Positions 15,071 through 24,630 of a stretch of 47,134 bases of DNA are shown in pieces (positions within the stretch are counted from its first letter, which is position 1; each line of letters begins with the position of its first letter). The translations under genes were made by a program, and so were the position numbers. The notes beneath the pieces are model-generated. The model worked only from the letters and a program-made list of their open reading frames with translations. It had not been told where the DNA came from and did no database searches. Location of the stretch: positions 1 to 47,134 of the forward strand of contig CADBFN010000012.1 in NCBI GenBank assembly GCA_902794035.1, read 5' to 3'. Origin of the DNA: an uncultured bacterium (GTDB taxonomy: Bacteria > Cyanobacteriota > Vampirovibrionia > Gastranaerophilales > Gastranaerophilaceae).

Positions 15071-17878
15071 ATGAGAATTATTCCTAATTTTTCAGTAACA
15101 AATAATATTCAGGTAAAAAATACTCCTTCATTTGCGCAAAATAGTGATAGCAAAAATACTGTTACAGATTTGCAAAATGTTACTGTTGATTATAATGTAT
15201 CAAAGCCTGTATCTTATACAAAAATAGAGGACATTAAATTACCGAATAATCTTGTGGCTCATTATTATAAGCTGTCTAACGGACAAAAGGTCGTTATTGT
15301 ACCAAAAGATGGTACAACAGTTATAAAAAGTTATGTTAATACAGGTTCGTTTAATGAACCTGACAGAGTCCGTGGTATAAGCCATTATATAGAACACAAT
15401 TTATTTAATGGCTCTGAGGCTTTGGGCGATAAAGATTATTTTGAAGAAGTTCATAAAATGGGTGCATATACAAATGCTTCAACTTCTTTTTCAAAAACAG
15501 ATTATGAAATAGATTCTAATTTATTGGAAGATACTGATTTGGAAGAACAAATTAAACTTCATGCAGGAATGATTCAGACTCCGAAATTTCTGGAAGAAAA
15601 ATTAGAAAAAGAGAAAAAGATTGTTGATTCTGAAATAAATATGTATATGTCTGATGATTCATCAAATGCAGAAACTTTAACTATAAAAAATTTATTCAAT
15701 ATAAAATCAACCTCTCCAAATCTTGTAACCGGTACAACAGATAATATAGATGCTTTAACAAGACAGGATGTCATTGATTACTTTAATAACAATTATTATC
15801 CTGCAAATACCGTAACTGTTATTACAGGAGATGTTGATGAGGCAAAAACTATTTCTCTGGTTTCTAAATATTTTAATTCTACAAAGACTCCTGTTGGTCA
15901 AAGAACATTTGAAAAAATGACACCAATAGAAAAGACAGTCAGGGAAGATATAATTTCAAATAAGAAAACCGGAGCAGCAGAAATCTTTATTGGTTTTGCC
16001 GGTTGCGAAAATAATAATGAAAAAGATCAGGTATATTTAAGAGCCGTAAATCAACTGTTATTTGGTCTAGCTCATGCAAGAATTAAACAAACAGAACAAA
16101 AATATTCAACAAATATTTGTCCTTCAATAGAAAGACTTGGTTCAAGACCTTCTGACAGAAATGTCTTAATGGTTCATTCTTCTGTTTCAGAAAACTATGT
16201 CGAATCTGCGCTAAAGGATATTTATAAGGTGCTTGGTGAAATTAGTACAAATCCTCCGACTCCTGATGAATTTGAAGCTGTAAAATCTAATATTAAAAAA
16301 GTTAATTCAATCGGCATGCAATCTTCTGAAGATTTGAATTATCATATAGGTATGGATTTTCTAAACGGTACCCATTATAAAACTGCAAATTATGCTTCAA
16401 TTTTGGATAACATGACTTATGCTGATTTTATGAATACCGCAAGAAAGTATTATGATTTGAATAAAGCTTCAATCACTGTTGTTCATCCTAAAAATGCGAC
16501 AAAAGAAAGTATTGAAGATAATTATGCAAAATCAAAAACTCAGATTGCGTTTACAGGAGCAAATAAAAAAACTCCGATAAATATTGATAAAATTTCTCAG
16601 TATAAAATGCATAACAATTTTGAAGTTACCTTGGTAGATTCTGATTCTGATGTTGTAAATTATTATCTTGAGTATTATACAAAAGATAAATCTCCTAAAA
16701 AAGCTGCAATAGCAGATATTTTAAACGACATGCTTAAATACTGCGGAACAAAACAACATTCTTGGCAAGAGTTGGCAGGCATGAGCGATAAATATGCAAT
16801 AAATAGCGGTTTAGCTGCTTCAACAAGTGAATTTTCTCTGTCAGGAAGTTTCCCTGTTGATAATGCTGATATTGCTTTGAATATGTACAGAGAAAATATT
16901 TTGCAGCCTGATTTAACAGAAGATTTATTTAATAAAGCTATTCGTCATTGCAGGGATGAATACCAAAGTATTGAACCAAATGCAGATGCAAAATATAAAA
17001 AGACAATGTTTGAAGGAACTCACTTTGCTTATACTCCTGAAGAAAAATTGGAAAGTTTAAAAGATATAACATATAGTGATGTAATTGGGCTTTATAATGA
17101 GTTGTTATCCAAATCGCAAGGGCAAATAGTTGTTACCGGTCCGTTTTCAAAATACCCTCAGCTGAAGCAACAAATATTTGAAAATGCAAATGGGTTTAAT
17201 TTTGTTAAAGTAAAAGATTACACTTTGCCTCAGTGTTACAAAGAAAATTCTGATGTGCAGGTTCATACAACAGAAACAAACAGAAATCAGGCTGATATAA
17301 TTCAGGGTTACAAATTCCGTCAGAACGGTAATATAAAAGATGATGTGTGTATAACGCTTTTAAATACAATTCTTGGAATGGGGCAAGGATCAAGATTATT
17401 TAATGATCTTAGAGAAAAACGTCATCTAGCTTATATGGTTGATTCTATGTATCAAACTCAGGGTGATAGCGGGGTTTTGAGTATGATTATAAGAACAACT
17501 ACAAATAACAACGAAACAGGCGAAAAAACTTTAGATAACATAAAAAAATCTATAGAAGGTTTTAATGAAAATATACAAAAAATAACCTCTGAGCCTGTAA
17601 CAGAAGAGGAATTGTCAAATGCTAAAAAAGCTATGAAATCAAGTTTACTATCATCTTTGGAAATGAACTCTGTAAGAAACGCTATATTGAGTGATCATGT
17701 AACAACAGCTTATGGCGTAAATTATATAAATAAACAATTAGAAATTATAGATAGTATAACTGCACAGGATTTGTTAAATACCGCACAAAATATTTTCAGT
17801 ACTAAACCCGTTTATTCAGTTGCAGGTACAAAAGAAGCTCTTGATGCAAATAAGGAATTTTTACAAACTTTAAAATAA
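15071..17878 (+). CDS. Large two-lobed M16 zinc peptidase with N-terminal SFxQ leader
   Basis: The 935-residue protein is two M16 halves in one chain. The first half has the active site HYIEH (105-109) and the third ligand Glu188 (IVDSEINMY), 78 residues on. The second half lacks an HxxEH and is a non-catalytic lobe, but keeps the GMGQGSRLFNDLREKRHLAY region that lines the substrate chamber, as in pitrilysin/insulysin-like enzymes. The N-terminal 50 residues are Asn/Thr-rich and begin MRIIPNFSVTNN then PSFAQ, resembling the starts of the proteins at 6937 and 17949; this is not a Sec signal. The ATG follows CAGGTAG. It is followed after 70 nt by the unknown gene at 17949, probably co-transcribed. 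Confidence 0.92.
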   Translation: MRIIPNFSVTNNIQVKNTPSFAQNSDSKNTVTDLQNVTVDYNVSKPVSYTKIEDIKLPNNLVAHYYKLSNGQKVVIVPKDGTTVIKSYVNTGSFNEPDRVRGISHYIEHNLFNGSEALGDKDYFEEVHKMGAYTNASTSFSKTDYEIDSNLLEDTDLEEQIKLHAGMIQTPKFLEEKLEKEKKIVDSEINMYMSDDSSNAETLTIKNLFNIKSTSPNLVTGTTDNIDALTRQDVIDYFNNNYYPANTVTVITGDVDEAKTISLVSKYFNSTKTPVGQRTFEKMTPIEKTVREDIISNKKTGAAEIFIGFAGCENNNEKDQVYLRAVNQLLFGLAHARIKQTEQKYSTNICPSIERLGSRPSDRNVLMVHSSVSENYVESALKDIYKVLGEISTNPPTPDEFEAVKSNIKKVNSIGMQSSEDLNYHIGMDFLNGTHYKTANYASILDNMTYADFMNTARKYYDLNKASITVVHPKNATKESIEDNYAKSKTQIAFTGANKKTPINIDKISQYKMHNNFEVTLVDSDSDVVNYYLEYYTKDKSPKKAAIADILNDMLKYCGTKQHSWQELAGMSDKYAINSGLAASTSEFSLSGSFPVDNADIALNMYRENILQPDLTEDLFNKAIRHCRDEYQSIEPNADAKYKKTMFEGTHFAYTPEEKLESLKDITYSDVIGLYNELLSKSQGQIVVTGPFSKYPQLKQQIFENANGFNFVKVKDYTLPQCYKENSDVQVHTTETNRNQADIIQGYKFRQNGNIKDDVCITLLNTILGMGQGSRLFNDLREKRHLAYMVDSMYQTQGDSGVLSMIIRTTTNNNETGEKTLDNIKKSIEGFNENIQKITSEPVTEEELSNAKKAMKSSLLSSLEMNSVRNAILSDHVTTAYGVNYINKQLEIIDSITAQDLLNTAQNIFSTKPVYSVAGTKEALDANKEFLQTLK

Positions 17879-17948
17879 TTTATAATAGCAAAAAATAATT
17901 TTATGAGTTTTAAATATTTGTCTGAAGAATTTTGAAAGGTGTTTAACT

Positions 17949-18530
17949 ATGCAAATGATTGACAATAACTATCTTTATAATACAAGACCGAGTTTTTGCG
18001 GAGTAATAAAAAAAACGGATTATCTTACTAATTATGCGCTGGACTACGCAAGAGGAATAAAGCTTGGGGATTCAGAGTGGGTTAAATTAAAAATGTTTAT
18101 AAATACTTTGAAGGCTGTTAAAGCAGACAAAAGTCAAAATGTATTTGAACTGGAAAAAATTGGAAGTGCAAAAGCGCCATTGTGGTCTGTAAAGTACGGA
18201 GATTATGTAAAACAAGATGAATTTTTTAAATCGAATTTGTATAATAATAAATCTTACGGAAAAGAAGTATTGAGCAGTGATGCGTTTAACAGAGTTATAC
18301 AATTTGGAAAAGATTACTTTGGATTATCTAAATTAACAATGCCTATTGAAGAGTTTGCGCCTGCTAATAAATTTTTAAAATTGTCAAATATGTTTGCTCA
18401 AAAATCCCGAATTGCAAAAGATAAGGACAGCGCAGTAAAATTGTTCGAAAAAGCGAGAAAAGAAGAACTTAAAGCTGAAGAAAGTATCGCTGGTATCCGA
18501 AAACGTGTTCTTGATACTATATTGATTTAG
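17949..18530 (+). CDS. Unknown protein with N-terminal PSFCG leader
   Basis: No family is recognised. The 193-residue protein begins MQMIDNNYLYNTRPSFCG, the same type of start (M-x-[IM]-I-x-N then SFxG/SFxQ) as the metallopeptidase at 6937 and the large M16 peptidase just upstream. The rest is Lys-rich and mostly helical, without membrane segments, ending in a charged helix. AAAGGTG precedes the ATG. It is likely in one transcript with the M16 gene and its last 14 bases overlap the end of murG on the other strand. It could be a partner or substrate of the peptidase; this is inference. Confidence 0.75.
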   Translation: MQMIDNNYLYNTRPSFCGVIKKTDYLTNYALDYARGIKLGDSEWVKLKMFINTLKAVKADKSQNVFELEKIGSAKAPLWSVKYGDYVKQDEFFKSNLYNNKSYGKEVLSSDAFNRVIQFGKDYFGLSKLTMPIEEFAPANKFLKLSNMFAQKSRIAKDKDSAVKLFEKARKEELKAEESIAGIRKRVLDTILI

Positions 18531-19629
18531 TATTTTTAATTTGCTCCACTATTCTTGAGGCTCCATCATATTTCGCAAGTGATAAAGCTTTTTGCTGCAC
18601 TGATTTTAGATATTCTGCATCATTTGTGAAGATTGCAATTTTTTTGAGTAATGTTTCTCCGTTAGTTGCACCGTCTTCCAAATATAGTCCTGCACCATTA
18701 TTTAACATATATTTTGCATTTTTTCTCTGATGGTCTGCAGCAGCATATGCGTAAGGAACAAAAATAGAGGCAACTGCACTTGCACATAATTCCGAAATGC
18801 TTAAAGAACCTGCTCTTGATATTGCTATATCGCTTGCTTTTAATACTTCAGTCATATTGTTAAAATAAGGTTTAATAACTATATTTTTGTCATTTTCATA
18901 TTCAGGGTATATATTTTTCACTTTTGCAATAACATCTTCAAAATTTCTTTTCCCTGTCTGAAAAATTACCTGAATATTTCTTGCAGATAGTTCTTTTAAT
19001 ATTTCAACTGCGGCTTCATTTATTTTCTTAGCCCCCTGTGAACCACCCATTATGCAAATTGTAAGTTTGTTTTCTAATCCGATATTGTTCCTTGCCTGTT
19101 CTTTTGTTAAGGTAGAGAATTCTTTTCGGATGGGGTTGCCGTTTACAATACAATTTTTATTGTTTAGTTTTTGACATTCAACATCAAATGCAACAGAAAT
19201 ACTTTTTGCAAATGGTGCAAAATTTCTTGTTACAAGACCCGGATTTGCATCGCAATCGTGCATTACAAAAGGTACTCTCATCGTAATTCCTGCCAATAAT
19301 ACCGGAGCTGAAACATATCCGCCTGTGCCAAAAATTGCATCTGGCTTATACTTAAAAATATAAAAACAGCATTTTAACCATGCAACAAGCATTTGAAAAG
19401 ACCATTTAAAAAATTGTAATGTTGCTTTTCTTGGCATCCCTGAACTGTTTACCGGTAAAAAAGTATAATCTTTTTCTTTTGTAATGTCGGCTTCAAGGTT
19501 ATTTGGATTCCCCACATAAAAAATTTCTTCGGTGTCCTGTTCTTCCAGAAGTGCATCTGCAACTGCAATTGCAGGGTATATATGTCCCCCTGTTCCACCT
19601 CCGGTTATGAAATATCTTTTTTTATTCAT
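18517..19629 (-). CDS. murG: Lipid II synthase MurG
   Basis: Peripheral membrane glycosyltransferase (GT28) that adds GlcNAc to lipid I to give lipid II. It shows the N-terminal GGGTGGHIYPA loop (residues 10-20), the donor-domain motif MGGSQGAKKINEA, and the acceptor motif ISRAGSLSISELCA. Length is 370 residues. AAGGAC lies before the ATG, and the start overlaps the end of ftsW by 8 nt. It is the last gene of the murF-mraY-murD-ftsW-murG run; murC, murB and ftsQ, which often follow, are absent here. Confidence 0.97.
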   Translation of the reverse strand: MNKKRYFITGGGTGGHIYPAIAVADALLEEQDTEEIFYVGNPNNLEADITKEKDYTFLPVNSSGMPRKATLQFFKWSFQMLVAWLKCCFYIFKYKPDAIFGTGGYVSAPVLLAGITMRVPFVMHDCDANPGLVTRNFAPFAKSISVAFDVECQKLNNKNCIVNGNPIRKEFSTLTKEQARNNIGLENKLTICIMGGSQGAKKINEAAVEILKELSARNIQVIFQTGKRNFEDVIAKVKNIYPEYENDKNIVIKPYFNNMTEVLKASDIAISRAGSLSISELCASAVASIFVPYAYAAADHQRKNAKYMLNNGAGLYLEDGATNGETLLKKIAIFTNDAEYLKSVQQKALSLAKYDGASRIVEQIKNTKSI

Positions 19630-20809
19630 TATTTTCTGTCCTTATTTTTTTTATTCTCTGTTTTGAAATATTTAATAATATTCCGATCATTGACAAAAAT
19701 ACGATAATAGAGGTTCCGCCATAGCTTATGAATGGCAGTGTTACACCGGTTACAGGAAATAGAGAGCTGGCGACTGCCATATTTAAAAATGCCTGAAAAC
19801 CTAATATAAATGTAATGCCTATGGCAAGTAGTTTTCCATACATATCATGGCATCTTCTTGCAACTTTTAAACCTCTGTGAACTAATACGGTGAAAAGTCC
19901 TATAACAAAGAAGCAGCCCAAAAAGCCAAATTCTTCGGCTATTATTGAGAAAATAAAATCTGTATGGCATTCAGGCAGATATGCAAGTTTTTGTATTGAA
20001 CCTCCGTAACCGGTTCCGCCAAATCCGCCTGAAGCAAATGCAATAAGAGATTGTATAATGTTATATCCTTTGCCCTGAGCATCGCTGCCAGGGTTTAACC
20101 AAATATTAATTCTGTCCATTTGGTAGCCGTGTAATAATTTCGGAATCATTGAAATTACTCCGACCCCAATTATTCCGCCGCCGATTCCAAGAACAATCAA
20201 TGGCCCGCTTGCAGCTATATACATCGCCAAACCGGTAGTTACCAATATAATTACCATACTCAGATTTGGCTGTTTGAATACAAGAAATAATACGACAAGT
20301 AACGGAATGCACACTTTTACGATAAAATTTGAATCAAATATATTTACTTTATCTTTAAAAGCACTAGCTATCAGCATACAAAATAACGGTTTTGCAAATT
20401 CTGAAGGCTGCAGCTGCATAAATCCCAAATTCATCCAGCGTCTTGCCCCGTTAATTTCCATCCCAAGTGGCGTAAATTGTACCAAACAAAGCAAAATTAT
20501 AACCACCCAAAGAAATTTTACATTATATTTCTCTAATTTGTGATAATCAAAATTAGTAAAGAATGCCAAAGCTCCGAAACCCACAGCTGCAAAAATCCCT
20601 TGTTTAAGTAAAAAACTTGCGATATTTAATCCTTCACGCATGCATTTTGGAGCCGTTGCAGAAAATATTGCCAAAAATCCGGTTATAACCAAAAAGATTA
20701 CGACAATAAGCAAATGCTTATCAGGAGCAGTCAATATTGAATCTGACTTCTTCTTTTTCTTAGTGTTATTATTTTGTCTTAAAGGATTATTATACTCTTG
20801 ATAAGACAT
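19622..20809 (-). CDS. ftsW: Septal peptidoglycan glycosyltransferase FtsW
   Basis: SEDS-family membrane glycosyltransferase that polymerises lipid II at the division site. After a 35-residue Asn/Lys-rich cytosolic start come about ten hydrophobic segments. Family motifs include GARRWMNLGFMQLQPSEFAK and, near the C-terminus, NMAVASSLFPVTGVTLPFISYGG. I start it at the ATG of MSYQEYNNPL (395 residues), preceded by GAGAGG; a longer in-frame start would run far into murD. The start lies about 20 nt inside the murD end. No class B penicillin-binding protein is adjacent. Confidence 0.95.
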   Translation of the reverse strand: MSYQEYNNPLRQNNNTKKKKKSDSILTAPDKHLLIVVIFLVITGFLAIFSATAPKCMREGLNIASFLLKQGIFAAVGFGALAFFTNFDYHKLEKYNVKFLWVVIILLCLVQFTPLGMEINGARRWMNLGFMQLQPSEFAKPLFCMLIASAFKDKVNIFDSNFIVKVCIPLLVVLFLVFKQPNLSMVIILVTTGLAMYIAASGPLIVLGIGGGIIGVGVISMIPKLLHGYQMDRINIWLNPGSDAQGKGYNIIQSLIAFASGGFGGTGYGGSIQKLAYLPECHTDFIFSIIAEEFGFLGCFFVIGLFTVLVHRGLKVARRCHDMYGKLLAIGITFILGFQAFLNMAVASSLFPVTGVTLPFISYGGTSIIVFLSMIGILLNISKQRIKKIRTENNE

Positions 20810-22136
20810 ACTCTTTAAAGACCTCTCCTCTGTGTTCGTAACTGTTAAACATATCAAAGCTTGCACATGCAGGCGATAATAATACTACATCAGGTCTGAG
20901 TTCTATCCCTTTATCAATTGCACTTTGCATTGTTTGCTCTTTTATTATGTTATTAAAACCGCTTTTTATAAGATTTTGTTCAAATCTTTCTGTTGCTTCT
21001 CCAATCAGGATAACTGTTGTTATATGTTTTTTTATGGATTCACAAAATTCTGCCAAATCAGTGTTTTTATCCCGACCTCCTGCAATTAAGACTACATTTT
21101 TATTGTTAAATGAGTTTATTGCAACAATTGAAGCTTCAGGATTTGTGGCTTTTGAATCATTGTAAAATTTAATATTATCTTTTTGGGTAACAAATTCAAG
21201 CCTGTGTTCAGGAGCTTTAAATTCCATTATAGCAGATTTAATTGTTTCATTATCAATACCTGTTAATTTGGCGCATATAATTGAACATTCAATATTTTGG
21301 TAATTATGTTCTCCTATTAATGGACATTGAGAAATTTTAATTATTTCTTCTTTAATTCCATTTTGTTTGAAAATTATTGTGTCATTTTCAACATAGCAGC
21401 AATTATCTCCGAAGTTATCCCCAAACATAAATACATTGCCTTTTACTTCTTTTGAAAATTCAAGCAGTTTTTCATCTTTAGCATTCAGAACACAATATTT
21501 TGCGGTCTGAGGTTCTCTGAAAACTCTTGCTTTTGCATTAAAATAATTCTCTAAACCGTTGTGCCAGTCAATGTGATCAGGGGTAAAGTTTGTCCATACG
21601 GCGATATATGGTTTGAGCGAAGTACTCATATCAAGCTGAAAAGAGCTTGCTTCGCATACAAAATAATCAAGATTTTCGTCAGCTACAAGACAAGGCGGAG
21701 TACCGATATTTCCGCAAGCTTCTGTCTTTAACTTTTTGCTGAGTATATGCTGAGTAAGAGCCGTAGTTGTTGTTTTCCCGTTTGTACCTGTAATAATTAT
21801 AAATGGGATATCACACTCTCTGTATGCCAATTCAAGTTCAGATATGACAGGAATTTGTTCTGCTCTGACTTTTCTTATAATTTGGCTTTGAGGAGGAATT
21901 CCGGGACTTGTCACTGCTAAATCAGATTTTGATATAAATTTTTCGCTGTGTCCGCCATATTCGACATGTATTCCTAAATCTTCAAGCATTTTTGCATTGT
22001 CAGACTGTTCTTTTGTTGTAATATCGTTAAATTCAGTCAAATATACATCTGCTCCATGTTTTTTTGCAAACTTCGCTGCTGCTATTCCGCTTTTTGATAA
22101 CCCGAGAACAAGTACTTTTTTCCCTCTTACACTCAT
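20790..22136 (-). CDS. murD: UDP-MurNAc-L-alanine:D-glutamate ligase MurD
   Basis: Cytosolic Mur ligase that adds D-Glu to UDP-MurNAc-L-Ala. The ATP loop is GTNGKTTTTALTQ near residue 118; EASSFQLD and the NFTPDHIDWH segment (carbamylated-Lys/metal region) and the C-terminal domain motif NDSKATNPEA are typical of MurD. Length is 448 residues. The start overlaps the mraY stop (TAATG) and AAAGGGG precedes it. Its order between mraY and ftsW is the standard dcw order. Confidence 0.97.
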   Translation of the reverse strand: MSVRGKKVLVLGLSKSGIAAAKFAKKHGADVYLTEFNDITTKEQSDNAKMLEDLGIHVEYGGHSEKFISKSDLAVTSPGIPPQSQIIRKVRAEQIPVISELELAYRECDIPFIIITGTNGKTTTTALTQHILSKKLKTEACGNIGTPPCLVADENLDYFVCEASSFQLDMSTSLKPYIAVWTNFTPDHIDWHNGLENYFNAKARVFREPQTAKYCVLNAKDEKLLEFSKEVKGNVFMFGDNFGDNCCYVENDTIIFKQNGIKEEIIKISQCPLIGEHNYQNIECSIICAKLTGIDNETIKSAIMEFKAPEHRLEFVTQKDNIKFYNDSKATNPEASIVAINSFNNKNVVLIAGGRDKNTDLAEFCESIKKHITTVILIGEATERFEQNLIKSGFNNIIKEQTMQSAIDKGIELRPDVVLLSPACASFDMFNSYEHRGEVFKEYVLSRV

Positions 22137-23116
22137 TATATTATCCCCTTTGAAAATAATTCATACAATAAAACTGCAAATGCCGAAAACAGTATTGATA
22201 CTATTGAAAAAACAATTACGACTTTTTTTTCGCTCCAGCCCAACAGTTCAAAATGATGATGAATCGGAGCCATTTTAAATACTCTTTTACCTGTTGTTTT
22301 AAAGCTCGTTACCTGAATTATTACAGATAACGTTTCCATTACAAATACTGCACCGAAAAATATCAGTAAAAACTCAAATTTGCCTAATACTGCAAGAGTA
22401 CCTAAAAGCCCGCCTATTGCAAGTGATCCTGTATCCCCCATAAAAACCTGAGCTTTTGGTTTGTTGTATTGCAAAAATCCTATTAAAGCTCCGGCTACTG
22501 TCGCAGATATGATTGCCAGATCTGTATTGCCAAATGATAATGCAATTATCGCACACGCAACAAATGCCGGAATCCCGCAGCCTGCTGCTAATCCGTCTAA
22601 GCCGTCTGTAAGGTTATATGCATTTGATGATCCTGTTATAATGAATACTGCAAATATCGGGTAAAACCAGCCTAAATCCAGTGTAATATGCCCTATACTA
22701 AACTGGCAGGCATTGTTATTTGTAAGCATTAAAGCTATTGTTGGCAGTAATGCAATTGCAATTTGTCTGAATAATTTACCTCTCGGTGTTAAACCGTCAT
22801 TACCTTTACCTTTAATTTTAATAAAATCATCCTGAAACCCTGCAAGAGTGTAGAAAAATAAAGTTATTATGGTTATCAGAGCCGTTGTTGTCATTTCTCT
22901 TGCAAGTGACAGAACTATTACTGATGCCATAATGATTGCCGCAATTATAAAAACCCCACCTGTTGTCGGAGTTCCCTGCTTTTTGGCATGATTTTCCGGT
23001 GCAAGTTCTTTTACATATTGACCAATCATTTTTTTCTTCAATAAATCTATATACGGCACTCCAAACAGTGAACACAATATGAGTCCAAGAAGGAATGCAA
23101 TTGTTGTCATTATCAT
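22136..23116 (-). CDS. mraY: Phospho-MurNAc-pentapeptide transferase MraY
   Basis: Integral membrane enzyme that moves phospho-MurNAc-pentapeptide to undecaprenyl phosphate, making lipid I. About ten transmembrane segments are visible, with the cytosolic motifs HAKKQGTPTTGG, QDDFIKIKGKGNDGL, NLTDGLDGLA, MGDTGSLAIGG and APIHHHFELLGWSE that form its Mg/uridine site. It is 326 residues long. GAGGGAT precedes the start, 7 nt after murF. Confidence 0.97.
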   Translation of the reverse strand: MIMTTIAFLLGLILCSLFGVPYIDLLKKKMIGQYVKELAPENHAKKQGTPTTGGVFIIAAIIMASVIVLSLAREMTTTALITIITLFFYTLAGFQDDFIKIKGKGNDGLTPRGKLFRQIAIALLPTIALMLTNNNACQFSIGHITLDLGWFYPIFAVFIITGSSNAYNLTDGLDGLAAGCGIPAFVACAIIALSFGNTDLAIISATVAGALIGFLQYNKPKAQVFMGDTGSLAIGGLLGTLAVLGKFEFLLIFFGAVFVMETLSVIIQVTSFKTTGKRVFKMAPIHHHFELLGWSEKKVVIVFSIVSILFSAFAVLLYELFSKGII

Positions 23117-23123
23117 TTTTTAT

Positions 23124-24449
23124 CTATCCCTCATTTTTTATGTAATCTAATATTTCTTCAAATTTCATTGTCCTTGAAGCTTTTAAAAATATTGTATTAC
23201 TCTTGTGTAAATTTTCAACAATGTAAACAGATGCCTGTTTATTATTGTCAAAATATTTAGTATCTATCCCCTCAGATTCAAGAGGTTTGCCTATTTCATG
23301 GGCTAACTTGCCTATAAAAATGTATTTTACATTTTTATTTAATTTTGTTAAAAATTTTCCGACTTCGTGGTGATATTTTAGCTCATTTTCGCCCAATTCA
23401 GCCATATCTCCAAGTATAACAACAGGATTTTGGTATAATTCCGTAAATGCTTTTACAGAAGCTTTCATTGATTCAGGATTGGCGTTATAGCTGTCATTTA
23501 TAAATTTTAAACCTTTGATTTCTTCAACTTCCCATCTTTTTTCAATAGGGTGATAGTTTAGTAGTCCTTCGGCTATTTCTTTTGCGCTCATTCCTGTTTT
23601 TAATCCTACATTTATGGCTGATAAGGAATTCTCAATGTTATACTCTCCTTCAACATTGAGTTCATAAATGTTATTTTTATATGCGAATTTGGAATAAGAA
23701 GGTTTTTGTTCTATGATTTCAACTTCATTCATTGCATAAAATATTTTTTCGCCAGTGAATTGCAGATGTTTTTTTATAATGTCCTGATTCAGGGATATGA
23801 ATGTTCCATTTTGGTCAAGTCCCTTTGCTATTTCGCATTTTGCTATTGCAATATTATCAAGAGAACCCAGACGTCCGACATGCGCGCTCCCGCAATTTGT
23901 TACAATCGCATAGTCAGGATTTAGATATTTTGTAATAAGTTCAATTTCTCCCAATCCTCTCATTCCCATTTCTACAATAAGCATCTGTGTATCTTCAGGC
24001 ATTGATAACACTGTTTGACAAAAACCTATTTCGTTATTATGGTTGGAAAAAGTTTTATGAGTTTTGTATTTCGCACTCAAAACTGCATATACCATTTCTT
24101 TTGTTGTTGTCTTGCCTGCACTGCCGGTTATTCCTACTACTGTGGGGTTGATTTTTTTTCTGTAATATTGTGCCAGTTTTAAATATGCTTCCTTTGTATC
24201 TTTCACTTTTAAAACTAAATCCGCCTTATCATTTATGCTGCTTTGTGAGGTAAAATAGGCTTTTGCTCCATTTTCTACCGCTTTGTCAATAAATGCTTCC
24301 CCATCAAAAGTTTCTCCTTTTAACGGTAAATAAATGTCATTTGGGGATATTGTTCTTGTATCGGTTGATACAGTAAAATCCAAGTTTAAACCGCTATCTT
24401 TTAAAACTTTTGCTCCCGTAATCTCAATCAATTCTTCTTTATTAAACAT
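23124..24449 (-). CDS. murF: UDP-MurNAc-tripeptide:D-Ala-D-Ala ligase MurF
   Basis: Adds D-Ala-D-Ala to the UDP-MurNAc tripeptide. The three Mur-ligase domains are present: the N-terminal substrate domain with STDTRTISPNDIYLPLKG, the ATP loop GITGSAGKTTTKEMV near residue 107, and the C-terminal NDSYNANPESMKAS. Length is 441 residues. It is the first gene of the mur run; murE is not upstream. No Shine-Dalgarno precedes the ATG. Instead TAGAAT ends exactly 6 nt before it, suggesting the operon transcript begins at the start codon. Confidence 0.96.
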   Translation of the reverse strand: MFNKEELIEITGAKVLKDSGLNLDFTVSTDTRTISPNDIYLPLKGETFDGEAFIDKAVENGAKAYFTSQSSINDKADLVLKVKDTKEAYLKLAQYYRKKINPTVVGITGSAGKTTTKEMVYAVLSAKYKTHKTFSNHNNEIGFCQTVLSMPEDTQMLIVEMGMRGLGEIELITKYLNPDYAIVTNCGSAHVGRLGSLDNIAIAKCEIAKGLDQNGTFISLNQDIIKKHLQFTGEKIFYAMNEVEIIEQKPSYSKFAYKNNIYELNVEGEYNIENSLSAINVGLKTGMSAKEIAEGLLNYHPIEKRWEVEEIKGLKFINDSYNANPESMKASVKAFTELYQNPVVILGDMAELGENELKYHHEVGKFLTKLNKNVKYIFIGKLAHEIGKPLESEGIDTKYFDNNKQASVYIVENLHKSNTIFLKASRTMKFEEILDYIKNEG

Positions 24450-24455
24450 AATTTT

Positions 24456-24461
24456 ATTCTA
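24456..24461 (-). promoter_or_regulatory. Predicted -10 box for leaderless murF operon
   Basis: Minus-strand TAGAAT, then 6 nt (AAAATT), then the murF ATG, with no ribosome-binding site. The spacing is the same as at ribD, rqcP and hydE. Confidence 0.5.
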
Positions 24462-24509
24462 CATCAAATAATAAATATTAGTCTGAAATTTAACAAATAT
24501 TAAAAATGC

Positions 24510-24538
24510 TTGACATTGAACTATTATCGGATGATAAT
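24510..24538 (+). promoter_or_regulatory. Promoter of rplU-rpmA
   Basis: A consensus TTGACA (24510-24515), 17-nt spacer and GATAAT (24533-24538). The predicted start near 24545 leaves a leader of about 85 nt that contains AACCTT/AAGGTT (24573-24578 with 24596-24601), possibly an L21-type autoregulatory leader. Confidence 0.75.
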
Positions 24539-24630
24539 AACAATACGTTATTACTCGGGCAATCGTTTATAAAACCTTTAACACTAGCATTTAAGAAGGT
24601 TACGAACCCAAAAATGAAAGGACAGATAAA

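Noticed and set aside
20809-20866. Longer FtsW start
   Set aside because: It would overlap murD by 77 nt and adds residues not seen in FtsW; the ATG at 20809 has GAGAGG upstream.
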